A stretch of 64,000 nt of DNA from Halarcobacter anaerophilus (lineage in GTDB: Bacteria; Campylobacterota; Campylobacteria; Campylobacterales; Arcobacteraceae): the NCBI RefSeq assembly GCF_006459125.1, contig NZ_CP041070.1, positions 1,798,001-1,862,000 on the forward strand. Direction: 5' to 3'. The position numbers and the translations under genes were made by a program. The stretch's first letter is position 1, and the number at the start of each line of letters is the position of its first letter. A model generated the notes under the pieces. The model had not been told where the DNA came from and did not search any database. It worked only from the letters and a program-made list of their open reading frames with translations. Shown here piece after piece: positions 7,765 to 16,270 of the stretch.

Positions 7765-10581
7765 ATGAATAATACAATTAAAATATTTAATGCAAAAGAG
7801 AATAATTTAAAAAATATAAATTTAGAGATACCGAAAAACAAACTTGTGATTTTTACAGGACTTAGCGGAAGTGGAAAATCTACTCTTGCTTTTGACACTT
7901 TATATGCAGAAGGACAAAGAAGATATATAGAATCTTTATCTGCTTATGCAAGACAATTTTTAGACAAAGTAGGAAAACCCGACGTAGAAAGAATAGAAGG
8001 ATTAACACCTGCAATTGCAATAGACCAAAAAACAACATCTAAAAACCCAAGATCAACGGTAGGAACTATTACCGAAGTTTATGATTATTTAAGACTTCTT
8101 TATGCAAGAGTAGGAAAACAGCACTGTCACAAATGTGGAAAACCTATCTCTCAAATGAGTGCTTCAGATGTAATTGAACAAGTTCTGTCTCTGCCTGAAA
8201 ACTCAAAAATCGTAATTCTTGCTCCTCTTATAAATAGAAAAAAAGGAACCTTTGCAGATCTTTTAGAGAGTTTAAGAGGAAAAGGTTACGTAAGAGCCAT
8301 GATTGACGGAGTTATGGTCAGACTTGATGAAGATATAGTTCTTGCAAAAACTCAAATGCATACAATCAAAGTAGTAATAGACAGAGTTGTAGTAAAAGAA
8401 GAGAATAGAGACAGAATTGCCCAAGATGTGGAAAAAGGTTTAAAAGAGAGTTTTGGAGAACTTGAAGTTGAAATCTTAAATTACGAAGAGCTAGGTTGCG
8501 ACAAACATGTACACTACTCAGAACATATGGCATGTTTTGATTGTAAAATTTCATTTGAACCTCTTGAACCTCTCTCTTTTTCATTTAACTCACCAAAAGG
8601 TGCCTGCCCTTCATGTGACGGGTTAGGAATTAGATATGCCTTGGATATGAAAAAAGTGATAAATGAAGAGTTACCTCTTGAAGACGGAGCTATAAAAATA
8701 ATATACGGCTTCAACAAAGGATACTACTTTAAAATGTTAATTGCCTATTGTAATGCTGCAGGAATTGATATTACCGTACCCTTTAAAGAGTTACCCGACC
8801 ATCAGCAAAAAGCAATACTTCACGGTGGAGTAGAAGAAGCAAAATTTACATGGAAAAGACATAACCTTACAAGAAAATGGGAAGGTATCGTAAAAATTGC
8901 CTATGATATGATAAAAGATGAAAAAGATATGGCAGAGTTTATGACAGAAAAAGTCTGTTCAGATTGTCACGGAAATAGATTAAAACCTTCATCTTTAAGT
9001 GTTTTTGTTGCAGGTAAAACCATATCTGATATTATAAATCAACCAATAGAAGATGCCCATGCTTTTTTCCAAGATGAAAAAAACTTTGAATATTTAAACG
9101 AACAAAACCAAATGATTTCAGCTCCAATCTTAAAAGAGATTAGAGAAAGAATCTTCTTTTTAGATGATGTAGGTTTGGGTTATATCACATTAGGAAGAGA
9201 TGCAAGAACAATAAGCGGTGGAGAAGCTCAAAGAATCAGAGTCGCTTCACAAATAGGTTCAGGTTTGACAGGAGTTATGTATGTACTTGACGAACCCTCA
9301 ATAGGTCTTCATGAAAGAGATACAAATAAACTTATAAAAACATTGAAAGCTCTTCAAGAAAAAGGTAATACCGTAATTGTCGTAGAACATGATAAAGAGA
9401 CAATCAAAGCAGCGGATTTTATAGTCGATATTGGTCCTAAAGCAGGTAAATACGGAGGAGAAGTCGTTTTTGCGGGAACATTGGAGCAGATGAACAAAGC
9501 AAAAACTCTTACTGCACAATACCTAAACGGAGAAAAAGAGATAAATTATGTTCATAACCGACCTCAAAAAGAGTTTATAGAGATAAAAAACGTAAACATA
9601 AACAATATTAAAAACTTGGATGTAAAAATTCCTCTTAAAAATTTAGTATCAATTACAGGTGTATCGGGAAGCGGTAAATCTTCACTTATTTTACAAACGC
9701 TTCTTCCTGTGGCAAAAGAACTTTTAAATCATGCAAAAAGAGTTAAAAAAGTTGACGGAGTCAGCATAGAAGGTTTGGAAAAACTTGACAAAGTTATCTA
9801 TCTTGACCAAAGTCCTATAGGTAGAACTCCTAGAAGTAACCCGGCAACATATACGGGATTGATGGATGAAATCAGAACTCTGTTTTCTAAAACAAAAGAG
9901 GCTCAGCTTAGAGGATATAAAGTAGGACGTTTCTCCTTTAATGTAAAAGGCGGAAGATGCGAAAAATGCCAAGGAGAAGGTGAAATAAAAATTGAGATGC
10001 ACTTTTTACCCGATATTATGGTTAAATGTGATGACTGCCAAGGAAGAAGATATAACGCACAAACTTTGGAGATTTTATACAAAGGTAAAAATATCTCTGA
10101 TGTTCTTAATATGAGTGTAGATGAAGCTTTAGAGTTCTTTACAAAAGTTCCTAAGATCAAAGCTAAACTTCAAACCCTTTCAGATGTAGGACTTGGATAT
10201 ATAACTTTAGGACAAAATGCCGTTACTCTTTCAGGAGGAGAAGCCCAAAGAATAAAACTAAGTAAAGAGTTAAGTAAAAAAGATACGGGAAATACTCTTT
10301 ATGTTTTAGATGAGCCTACAACAGGTCTGCATTTTGCTGATGTTGATAGATTAACAAAAGTACTTCACCATTTAGTAAAAGTAGGAAACTCTGTTCTTGT
10401 AATAGAACATAACCTTGATATAATCAAAAATTCCGATTGGATTATAGATATAGGCCCTGAAGGCGGAAGTAAAGGAGGGAAAGTAATAGCACAAGGAACT
10501 CCTGAAAAGTTAGCGAAAGAGCATAAAAAAACAGGTTCCTATACGGGATTTTATTTAGATAAAGAGATAAATTCAAAATGA
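7765..10581 (+). CDS. uvrA: Excinuclease ABC subunit A
   Basis: Damage-recognition ATPase of nucleotide excision repair. At 938 aa it has two ABC ATPase modules, with Walker A motifs GLSGSGKST (near 32) and GVSGSGKSS (near 632) and signatures ISGGEAQR and LSGGEAQR. Zinc-binding CxxC pairs are visible (CHKC, CFDC/CPSC, CSDC, CEKC/CDDC). Nothing is missing relative to the family. It has its own promoter and overlaps the following DUF309 gene by 4 nt. Confidence 0.97.
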   Translation: MNNTIKIFNAKENNLKNINLEIPKNKLVIFTGLSGSGKSTLAFDTLYAEGQRRYIESLSAYARQFLDKVGKPDVERIEGLTPAIAIDQKTTSKNPRSTVGTITEVYDYLRLLYARVGKQHCHKCGKPISQMSASDVIEQVLSLPENSKIVILAPLINRKKGTFADLLESLRGKGYVRAMIDGVMVRLDEDIVLAKTQMHTIKVVIDRVVVKEENRDRIAQDVEKGLKESFGELEVEILNYEELGCDKHVHYSEHMACFDCKISFEPLEPLSFSFNSPKGACPSCDGLGIRYALDMKKVINEELPLEDGAIKIIYGFNKGYYFKMLIAYCNAAGIDITVPFKELPDHQQKAILHGGVEEAKFTWKRHNLTRKWEGIVKIAYDMIKDEKDMAEFMTEKVCSDCHGNRLKPSSLSVFVAGKTISDIINQPIEDAHAFFQDEKNFEYLNEQNQMISAPILKEIRERIFFLDDVGLGYITLGRDARTISGGEAQRIRVASQIGSGLTGVMYVLDEPSIGLHERDTNKLIKTLKALQEKGNTVIVVEHDKETIKAADFIVDIGPKAGKYGGEVVFAGTLEQMNKAKTLTAQYLNGEKEINYVHNRPQKEFIEIKNVNINNIKNLDVKIPLKNLVSITGVSGSGKSSLILQTLLPVAKELLNHAKRVKKVDGVSIEGLEKLDKVIYLDQSPIGRTPRSNPATYTGLMDEIRTLFSKTKEAQLRGYKVGRFSFNVKGGRCEKCQGEGEIKIEMHFLPDIMVKCDDCQGRRYNAQTLEILYKGKNISDVLNMSVDEALEFFTKVPKIKAKLQTLSDVGLGYITLGQNAVTLSGGEAQRIKLSKELSKKDTGNTLYVLDEPTTGLHFADVDRLTKVLHHLVKVGNSVLVIEHNLDIIKNSDWIIDIGPEGGSKGGKVIAQGTPEKLAKEHKKTGSYTGFYLDKEINSK

Positions 10582-10898
10582 CACAAATCGAAAAATTTAT
10601 TCAAGCTTTAAAAGAACAAAGATTTGTAGAAGCCCATGAACTTTTAGAAGAAGATTGGCGATTTTATAGAAAAAAAGGGCAAAAAGTAGAAGAAAAAGCA
10701 ATACAAGGTTTGATAAATGGAGCTACGGCACATGCTCTTTTTTTCATAAAAAAAAGACCTAAAAGTTATGAAAAAGTATGGAAAGTTTTTGAAAAATATA
10801 AGCACTACATTAGTGAAGCTAATTTAGAAAATATAAATAAATTTCATGAAGCCAAAGAACTACTTTTGGAAATAAACAAAAAAGTGTATAAAAACTAA
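10578..10898 (+). CDS. DUF309-family protein
   Basis: A 106-aa helical cytoplasmic protein with the DUF309 pattern: a conserved AHELLEEDWRFYRK segment near residue 19 (His-Glu motif with following Trp) and GLINGATAHALFF near 46. The family's function is unknown. It is translationally coupled to uvrA (ATGA overlap) and its stop overlaps the convergent gene by 4 nt. Confidence 0.8.
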   Translation: MTQIEKFIQALKEQRFVEAHELLEEDWRFYRKKGQKVEEKAIQGLINGATAHALFFIKKRPKSYEKVWKVFEKYKHYISEANLENINKFHEAKELLLEINKKVYKN

Positions 10899-11296
10899 CT
10901 TTTTAAATCAGCAGCTCTTTGAGCCTGCTCTTGCTCTAAATAGTAGGCTTTTAATTTCATCATTTCATCTGTAGGATATTGACTTTCAGACTCACCTCTT
11001 ATAGCTTTTACATAAAAATCTCTTGAAGAGTTATTAAAACCAAAATTCAAATTTGTCAATACAACTTCTTGATATTGCGAAACTTTACTGCTAGAAACCT
11101 CTTTAGTTTCAGAGACTTCGGAACTTTTATCTTCGGAAGTTTGTTCTACTCCTTTTAAAAAATTATCCCTTTGTATCTGTTTTGCTTCATTGCCGTTACT
11201 AAGTTTTGCAATCGCATTAGAAGGTTGTACTTGTTGAATCAATATCTCATTATTTTCAGCATACTGGTTAATTGTAGGTACTAGTCCATATTCCAT
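10895..11296 (-). CDS. Hypothetical protein, low-complexity Ser/Glu-rich middle
   Basis: 133 aa, no signal peptide or membrane segment. The middle (about residues 52-76) is rich in Ser, Glu, Val and Lys and looks disordered; the C-terminal part (NFGFNNSSRDFYVKAIRG, then EMMKLKAYYLEQEQAQRAAD) is probably helical. The ATG at 11296 is preceded by GAAGGAGG, a strong ribosome site. I do not recognise the family. The layout (disordered spacer, short helical tail) resembles small accessory proteins of Campylobacterota, but no function can be assigned. Confidence 0.7.
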   Translation of the reverse strand: MEYGLVPTINQYAENNEILIQQVQPSNAIAKLSNGNEAKQIQRDNFLKGVEQTSEDKSSEVSETKEVSSSKVSQYQEVVLTNLNFGFNNSSRDFYVKAIRGESESQYPTDEMMKLKAYYLEQEQAQRAADLKS

Positions 11297-11420
11297 AATA
11301 ACCTCCTTCTACAATATATAAACTAATTATACAAAATTTTTTAATTTTTTGTCAAAAAAAAATCAACTTTTATATATTTTTTGATATTATTAGCTATAAA
11401 TTTTTTTTAAAGGAGTATTA

Positions 11421-11480
11421 TTGGAAGATAGTTCCCAGAGGTGCAATTTAGAGAAGAAGGATAGAAAATGGAATTTCTAA
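11421..11480 (+). other. Possible 19-codon leader ORF overlapping the CNNM start
   Basis: AAAGGAG at 11409-11415 is followed by TTG at 11421, opening a frame (Leu/Met-E-D-S-S-Q-R-C-N...) that ends with TAA at 11478-11480. It overlaps the main ATG at 11468 in another frame. It may be a coupling leader peptide or chance. Confidence 0.3.
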
Positions 11481-12520
11481 TATTTCTATTTATCCTTGTA
11501 ATAGGCACATCGTTCTTATGTTCCGTGTTAGAATCAGTAATTCTATCGACAAATTATACTTTTATATCCGTACTTGAAGAAAAAGATCCAGCAACAGGAA
11601 AACTTCTTAAAAAGTTAAAAATGGATATAGATAAGTCTATAGCTTCAATTCTTATTTTAAATACTATTGCAAACACATTAGGTGCAACTGCTATTGGAGT
11701 ACAAGCACAAAATGTTTTTGAAGGTGACAAAACATTAGTAATGATTGTCTCAATAGTTCTTACTTTTGCAATACTGTTTTTTGCAGAAATTATTCCAAAA
11801 ACAATCGGTGCTGTATATTGGAAACAATTATCTTCAATCTCTGCTAGAGTTATAAGAGTATTTGTTTTTTTTACTTATCCTATAATTCTTATCACTCAAT
11901 TTGTGACAAAAAAGATAAAAGGAAAAGAGAATTCAGATTCTTTGTCAAGAGAAGAGTTGATTCATACAACTTTACTTAGTGAAGAAGAAGGAGTAATAGG
12001 AGATTTAGAATCAGATATTATTGAAAATACTCTTACTTTACATGAAATAAAAATAAAAGATATTTTAACTCCTAGATCAGTTATGTATGCAGTTGAAAGA
12101 AATACTGCGATAAAAGATATTCTTGATGATAAAAGAACATATAAATTTTCAAGAGTACCTATATATGACGACACGATAGATAACATTGTGGGTGTAGTTC
12201 TAACAAAGAAACTATTTAAACAGGCAATCAGAGATAAAAATGCAACACTGGAATCTATAATGAAACCGGTACTTACACTAAATGAAAATATCCCTGTTGC
12301 AAAAGCTTTAAATAAATTTATTCAGAAAAAAGAGCATATGATTATTGTTCTTGATAATTATGACCAAACCGAAGGGATTATTACTTTGGAAGATTGTATT
12401 GAAACTCTTCTTGGTTTGGAAATTATGGATGAATCAGATACAACAGCCGATATGAGAAGATTAGCTTTAAATAAAATGAAAGCTAAAAGAAGAGAAAGAG
12501 CGGTAAATCAAAAGCCTTAA
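11468..12520 (+). CDS. CNNM/CorC-type DUF21 + CBS-pair membrane protein
   Basis: 350 aa. Residues 1-150 form the DUF21/CNNM membrane domain (several hydrophobic segments, with LFFAEIIPKTIGA typical of the family). Residues about 190-310 form a tandem CBS pair (ILTPRSVMYAVE; SRVPIYDDTIDNIVGVV; EGIITLEDCIETLLG). The C-terminal CorC/HlyC FAD-like domain seen in longer members is absent. Family members are implicated in Mg2+/Co2+ efflux or ion homeostasis. ATG 11468 has AAGGA 6 nt upstream. A short upstream frame overlaps this start. Confidence 0.88.
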   Translation: MEFLIFLFILVIGTSFLCSVLESVILSTNYTFISVLEEKDPATGKLLKKLKMDIDKSIASILILNTIANTLGATAIGVQAQNVFEGDKTLVMIVSIVLTFAILFFAEIIPKTIGAVYWKQLSSISARVIRVFVFFTYPIILITQFVTKKIKGKENSDSLSREELIHTTLLSEEEGVIGDLESDIIENTLTLHEIKIKDILTPRSVMYAVERNTAIKDILDDKRTYKFSRVPIYDDTIDNIVGVVLTKKLFKQAIRDKNATLESIMKPVLTLNENIPVAKALNKFIQKKEHMIIVLDNYDQTEGIITLEDCIETLLGLEIMDESDTTADMRRLALNKMKAKRRERAVNQKP

Positions 12521-12537
12521 TCTGCTATTCTTACTAT

Positions 12538-12581
12538 TTTGGTATAATCTTTTGTTCAAATAAACAGGAGAATATACCAAA
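12538..12581. repeat. 9-bp inverted repeat flanking the promoter/start region
   Basis: TTTGGTATA at 12538-12546 and TATACCAAA at 12573-12581 are perfect reverse complements, 26 bp apart. The left arm overlaps the -10 box and the right arm touches the start codon, so a DNA-level operator is conceivable. Confidence 0.45.
12543..12548 (+). promoter_or_regulatory. Probable -10 box for the HugZ-like gene
   Basis: TATAAT sits 33 bases before the ATG at 12581. It overlaps the left arm of a 9-bp perfect inverted repeat (TTTGGTATA 12538-12546, TATACCAAA 12573-12581). Confidence 0.45.
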
Positions 12582-13057
12582 TGTTAAAAAAATTTTTAGA
12601 TACTTTTAAAAGTACTGTCCTCTCAACACTCGATGAAAATAACAATCCTTTTACAAGTTATGCTCCCTTTATAAAAAAAGATGATAAATATTATATCTAT
12701 ATAAGTTCAATGGCAAAACACTTTAAAAACTTAAAGAAAAATAAAAAAGTCTCACTTTTTTTTGTAGAAGATGAAACATATTGTGAAAATATTTTTAGAA
12801 GAAAAAGAGTAGTTTTACAATGTAATTCGGAAATAATTCCAAGAGATACAAAAGAGTTTGAACAGTTAGTAGAACTCTTTGAAAATAAGCACGGCTCAAC
12901 TATGAAAGTTTTAAAAAGTATGAAAGACTTTGCATTTTTTGAATTTATACCTTTTTACGGTGAAGCAGTATTTGGTTTCGGGGAGGCTTATAATATAGGC
13001 GGTGAAAAATTTGATCAATTAATTGAACGGGAAAATTTAAAAGGTCATTCAAAGTAA
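12581..13057 (+). CDS. Short HugZ/ChuZ-like split-barrel protein (pyridoxamine-phosphate-oxidase fold)
   Basis: 158 aa with the FMN-binding split-barrel pattern (SYAPFIKKDDKYYIYISSMAKH early; FEFIPFYGEAVFGFGEAY late). The late motif matches the HugZ/ChuZ heme-degrading enzymes of Helicobacter and Campylobacter, which use no FMN and bind heme through a C-terminal histidine; a tail histidine is present (GHSK, H156). H. pylori HugZ is about 250 aa, so this is a short form. A heme-degrading or heme-binding role is likely but unproven; a generic PNPOx-like oxidoreductase is the alternative. Confidence 0.75.
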   Translation: MLKKFLDTFKSTVLSTLDENNNPFTSYAPFIKKDDKYYIYISSMAKHFKNLKKNKKVSLFFVEDETYCENIFRRKRVVLQCNSEIIPRDTKEFEQLVELFENKHGSTMKVLKSMKDFAFFEFIPFYGEAVFGFGEAYNIGGEKFDQLIERENLKGHSK

Positions 13058-13085
13058 AAGATTAGATTACTTCTACATCTTTTAC
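13054..13085. terminator. Possible bidirectional hairpin between convergent genes
   Basis: GTAAAAGAT (13054-13062) and ATCTTTTAC (13077-13085) form a perfect 9-bp stem across the convergent ends of the HugZ-like and MerR genes, with a 14-nt loop. The stem is AT-rich and there is no strong T-tract. Confidence 0.35.
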
Positions 13086-13400
13086 TTCAACTCCTGAAAG
13101 TTTTTCCAACTTCTTTTCTACAATATCTAAAAACTCTTTTTTATTTTTTTCATCCATATTGCTCTCTAACATTTCCAAAATATATTTAATTCCGTTTGCA
13201 TTTATTTTTTTTACACTTGCTAAATAGTGAACAAAAGAGATAATATTTACATCATTTATAGAGTATAGTTTTTTAAGTTCTTTTTTGTGAGGCAAAAGTC
13301 CTTTTTCTTCATACATTTTCAAAGTTCTAACTTTTGCAGTAAGTAGTTCTGCTATACTGCTTAATGGCAACACATCTTTGTTATTATCTAATAAAGCCAA
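13062..13400 (-). CDS. MerR-family transcriptional regulator
   Basis: 112 aa. The N-terminal winged helix-turn-helix is recognisable (LSSIAELLTAKVRTLKMYEEKGLLP, residues about 13-37, followed by a YSINDVNIISFVHYL wing/helix). The C-terminal part is a helical, charged dimerisation region with no cysteines, so it is not a classic metal-binding MerR; the size resembles HspR/GlnR-type members. Targets are unknown. It is convergent with the HugZ-like gene and divergent from the orphan regulator at 13596. Confidence 0.85.
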   Translation of the reverse strand: MALLDNNKDVLPLSSIAELLTAKVRTLKMYEEKGLLPHKKELKKLYSINDVNIISFVHYLASVKKINANGIKYILEMLESNMDEKNKKEFLDIVEKKLEKLSGVEVKDVEVI

Positions 13401-13595
13401 AATACAATTCCTTTTTTTTTCGTAATTATATTAAATTTTTTATTAATTAAATCAAATTTTTACAGCTAAATAAGATTTTTATAAGAATTTTATGATATAA
13501 GTATACATCATTTATATAGATTTTACACTTTTTGATGTTAAATCTATTCCTCTAACTTGATATAAAATTCTCATTATAAAGGTTTTAATTAGTAA

Positions 13596-14243
13596 ATGCG
13601 TCTTTTATCATTAGATATAAACAGCGAAATTTTAGATTATATTATAGACAATGAACTATATATATGTGATGCCGTCACCGAAATAGATGATGCCATCTAC
13701 CATAGTGAAGTTAGGTATTATAATTTAATTTTGATTAAACATAACAACATAAAATATCTCAAAGAGATTTTAAAACATATAAACCCAAGACAGACTGCTG
13801 CCATTTTTTTAGTAGATAATATTAGTAAAGAAGAGGAAATAGAACTGCTGAAAAAAGGTGCGATAGATGTATTAAAAGGTCCTGTTTCAAACGAATTGCT
13901 TTTAGCAAAAATGAAATCAATTCATAGAGAAAATTTTGAAAATCAATATACTTTTAAAGATAAATATCTTATAAATAAAGAAGAGAGATCAATCTCTGAC
14001 AAAAACAATAACAAACTTGTTATAAACGGAAAACCTTTTAGTATTTTAGAGTATTTAATAAAAAACAGACACAGATCTGCAATATCAAAAGAAGAACTTC
14101 TCGATGTTTTATGGGATGATCCTGAATGGGTTGTAAGAAATGTCGTAGAAGTTAATATCAATATCATAAGAAAAGGTATACAAAATACTTTTGAAGATAA
14201 TTTCATAAACACAGTACGGCACAGAGGTTATCAAATAATCTAA
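13596..14243 (+). CDS. HsrA/CosR-like orphan OmpR-family regulator without phospho-acceptor Asp
   Basis: 215 aa: degenerate receiver (1-115) and OmpR-type winged helix (about 135-215). The effector resembles H. pylori HsrA (HP1043) and Campylobacter CosR: INGKPFSILEYL, SKEELLDVLWDDPEWVVRNVVEV, INTVRHRGYQII. In the receiver the usual DLVLLD reads N-L-I-L-I-K48, so the phosphorylated Asp is replaced by Lys and the protein should act without a kinase, as HsrA and CosR do. It is 245 bp upstream of ectA on the same strand, making it the obvious local candidate for ectoine regulation (inference). It is probably a paralogue of the essential HsrA/CosR, not that protein itself. Confidence 0.85.
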   Translation: MRLLSLDINSEILDYIIDNELYICDAVTEIDDAIYHSEVRYYNLILIKHNNIKYLKEILKHINPRQTAAIFLVDNISKEEEIELLKKGAIDVLKGPVSNELLLAKMKSIHRENFENQYTFKDKYLINKEERSISDKNNNKLVINGKPFSILEYLIKNRHRSAISKEELLDVLWDDPEWVVRNVVEVNINIIRKGIQNTFEDNFINTVRHRGYQII

Positions 14244-14253
14244 ATTTCAAAAA

Positions 14254-14274
14254 AGAAGAGAAACTCTCTCTTCT
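14254..14274 (+). terminator. Weak terminator after the orphan regulator
   Basis: AGAAGAGA (14254-14261) and TCTCTTCT (14267-14274) form an 8-bp stem with a 5-nt loop about 10 nt after the regulator stop. The downstream sequence (ACTCTTTATA) is only moderately T-rich, so some readthrough into ect is possible. Confidence 0.45.
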
Positions 14275-14369
14275 ACTCTTTATAAAATCAATATTCCAAT
14301 AAAAATTCCAGTCAAAACAGACTACTTGTTTCTCTCATATTATTCAATTTTCACTATATTAAAAACTTT

Positions 14370-14476
14370 TTTACATTTAAATTAAGAATAATTAAAGTTT
14401 TATTTGTTATATTGATACAAATTTTATGTAAATATTTAACATTTTAACTGTAAATTATTTACATAATAAATGTAAA
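14370..14476. promoter_or_regulatory. Repeated TTTACAT/ATGTAAA motifs upstream of ectA
   Basis: TTTACAT at 14370-14376, ATGTAAA at 14426-14432, and a palindrome TTTACAT-N5-ATGTAAA at 14458-14476 just upstream of the ectA ribosome site. Three clustered sites on both strands suggest a regulator-binding region, although the background is very AT-rich. Confidence 0.4.
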
Positions 14477-14488
14477 AAGGAATAACAT

Positions 14489-14992
14489 TTGTCTGAAAAA
14501 AAGATATATATTCGTAAACCGAAAAAGGAGTTTGCAAAAAAGATATATAAGTTAGTCGAAGATACAAAAATCTTAGACTTAAACTCGGAATATCTTTATT
14601 TATTACAAACAACCCATTTTAAGGAGTCTTGTTCAATCGCACTTTGTGAAGAAAATATTGTAGGTTTTGTTTCAGGGTATAGATTGCCAAATAAACCTGA
14701 TACTCTTTTTGTTTGGCAAGTTGCTATCGATGAAAATTTTAGAGGAATGGGCTTAGCTGCAAAATTGATTGCAAATACTCTAAAAAGAAAAATAAATAGT
14801 GACATAAAGTACATACATACTACAGTTTCACCAAGTAATAAATCTTCTATAAAAATGTTTACAAAACTAGCAAAATATCTAAAAACAGAGATTAAAAGCA
14901 AACAGTTTTTTGAAAAAGAGGATTTTGTTGACCAGCATGAAGAGGAAAATCTTTATGAAATCGGTCCTATAAAAAGAAAGGGAGAAAAATGA
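14489..14992 (+). CDS. ectA: L-2,4-diaminobutyrate acetyltransferase
   Basis: Second step of ectoine synthesis: acetylates diaminobutyrate with acetyl-CoA. 167 aa, GNAT fold, with the acetyl-CoA loop region VAIDENFRGMGLAAKLI near residue 77 and the EctA-typical TTVSPSNKSS near 110. It starts with TTG at 14489 behind AAAAGGAATAAC. It overlaps ectB by 4 nt. It is the first gene of the ect operon, which implies use of ectoine as compatible solute in saline habitats. Confidence 0.96.
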   Translation: MSEKKIYIRKPKKEFAKKIYKLVEDTKILDLNSEYLYLLQTTHFKESCSIALCEENIVGFVSGYRLPNKPDTLFVWQVAIDENFRGMGLAAKLIANTLKRKINSDIKYIHTTVSPSNKSSIKMFTKLAKYLKTEIKSKQFFEKEDFVDQHEEENLYEIGPIKRKGEK

Positions 14993-16269
14993 GAATTTTT
15001 GAAAATTTAGAATCTGAAGTTAGAGGATATATTAGAAGTTTTCCGACAATTTTTGAAAAATCAAAAGGTGCAATATTAACGGATGAACAAGGTGAAGAGT
15101 TTATTGATTTTTTTGCAGGAGCAGGAACTTTAAACTACGGGCATAATAATGAACATGTTCAAGAAGCATTAATGGAATATCTAAAAAAAGACGGTGTGGT
15201 TCACGGATTGGATATGGCAACAACAGCAAAAAAAGAGTTTATCCAAACTTTTGACGAACTGATTTTAAAACCAAGAAATCTTGAATATAAACTTCAATTT
15301 ACGGGACCTACAGGTGCAAACGTAGTTGAAACGGCATTAAAACTCGCAAGACTGATTAAAGGACGAAGCAATATTGTAGCTTTTACAAACGGTTACCACG
15401 GTTTATCACAAGGAGCCCTTGCAGTTACAGGGAATAATGAGTATAGAGATGAAAGTTATATTAGCAGATGCAATGCAACCTTTATGCCTTATGACGGATA
15501 TTTCGGAGAAGTTAATACTTTGGAATATTTTAGAAAGTTTTTAGAAGACGGCAGTAGCGGAGTTGATTTACCTGCTGCGGTTATTCTTGAAACTATACAA
15601 GGAGAAGGAGGAATAAACGTAGTATCAAAAGAGTGGTTACAAGAGCTTGAAACTATTTGTAAAGAGTTTGATATTTTACTTATTGTAGATGATATTCAAG
15701 TAGGTAACGGACGAACAGGCGAGTTTTTCTCTTTTGAATTTGCGGGAATAAATCCTGATATGGTAACCCTTTCTAAATCAATAGGAGGAGGTCTTCCTAT
15801 GGCACTTCTGCTATTTAGACCTGAATTAGACCAATGGAAACAGGGAGAACATACAGGAACATTTAGAGGTAATAACTTAGCTTTTGTTGCATCTAAAGTC
15901 TGCTTGGAAAACTATTGGCAAAGCGACGATCTTTCAAATGCAGTATTCTACAAAGAAAAAATATTAAAAGAGAAACTTCAAGAGATTGCAAAAAAATATG
16001 AAGATGAATATACAATAGATGTAAGAGGTAGAGGATTAGCTTACGGTTTTGAAGTAAAAGAGGATAAATCAATTGCTTCAGAAATTTCGGAATATGCTTT
16101 TAAAGAGAATCTTATTTGTGAAACTTGCGGTAGCCAGAATCAAGTAGTAAAATTTTTGCCGCCTTTAACAATTAGTGAAGATCTTTTGAATGAAGGCTTA
16201 CAAAGATTTGAAAATGCAGTAGATAAACTATTTAAAGATAAAAAAGAAAAATTAACACAGGAGTTTTAA
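14989..16269 (+). CDS. ectB: Diaminobutyrate-2-oxoglutarate transaminase
   Basis: First step of ectoine synthesis: converts aspartate semialdehyde to L-2,4-diaminobutyrate using glutamate. 426 aa, class III PLP aminotransferase. Visible motifs are FFAGAGTLNYGHNN, TGPTGANVVETALKLAR, the VDDIQVGNGRTG cofactor Asp region, and the PLP lysine in TLSKSIGGGLPMALLL. Length and motifs match EctB throughout. It begins within the ectA end (ATGA) and is followed 1 nt later by ectC. Confidence 0.97.
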   Translation: MRIFENLESEVRGYIRSFPTIFEKSKGAILTDEQGEEFIDFFAGAGTLNYGHNNEHVQEALMEYLKKDGVVHGLDMATTAKKEFIQTFDELILKPRNLEYKLQFTGPTGANVVETALKLARLIKGRSNIVAFTNGYHGLSQGALAVTGNNEYRDESYISRCNATFMPYDGYFGEVNTLEYFRKFLEDGSSGVDLPAAVILETIQGEGGINVVSKEWLQELETICKEFDILLIVDDIQVGNGRTGEFFSFEFAGINPDMVTLSKSIGGGLPMALLLFRPELDQWKQGEHTGTFRGNNLAFVASKVCLENYWQSDDLSNAVFYKEKILKEKLQEIAKKYEDEYTIDVRGRGLAYGFEVKEDKSIASEISEYAFKENLICETCGSQNQVVKFLPPLTISEDLLNEGLQRFENAVDKLFKDKKEKLTQEF

Positions 16270-16270
16270 A

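Noticed and set aside
11421-11467. Lysine-riboswitch-like AGAGGTGC before the CNNM gene
   Set aside because: Only a short string matches; the leader is too short and no supporting stems are visible.
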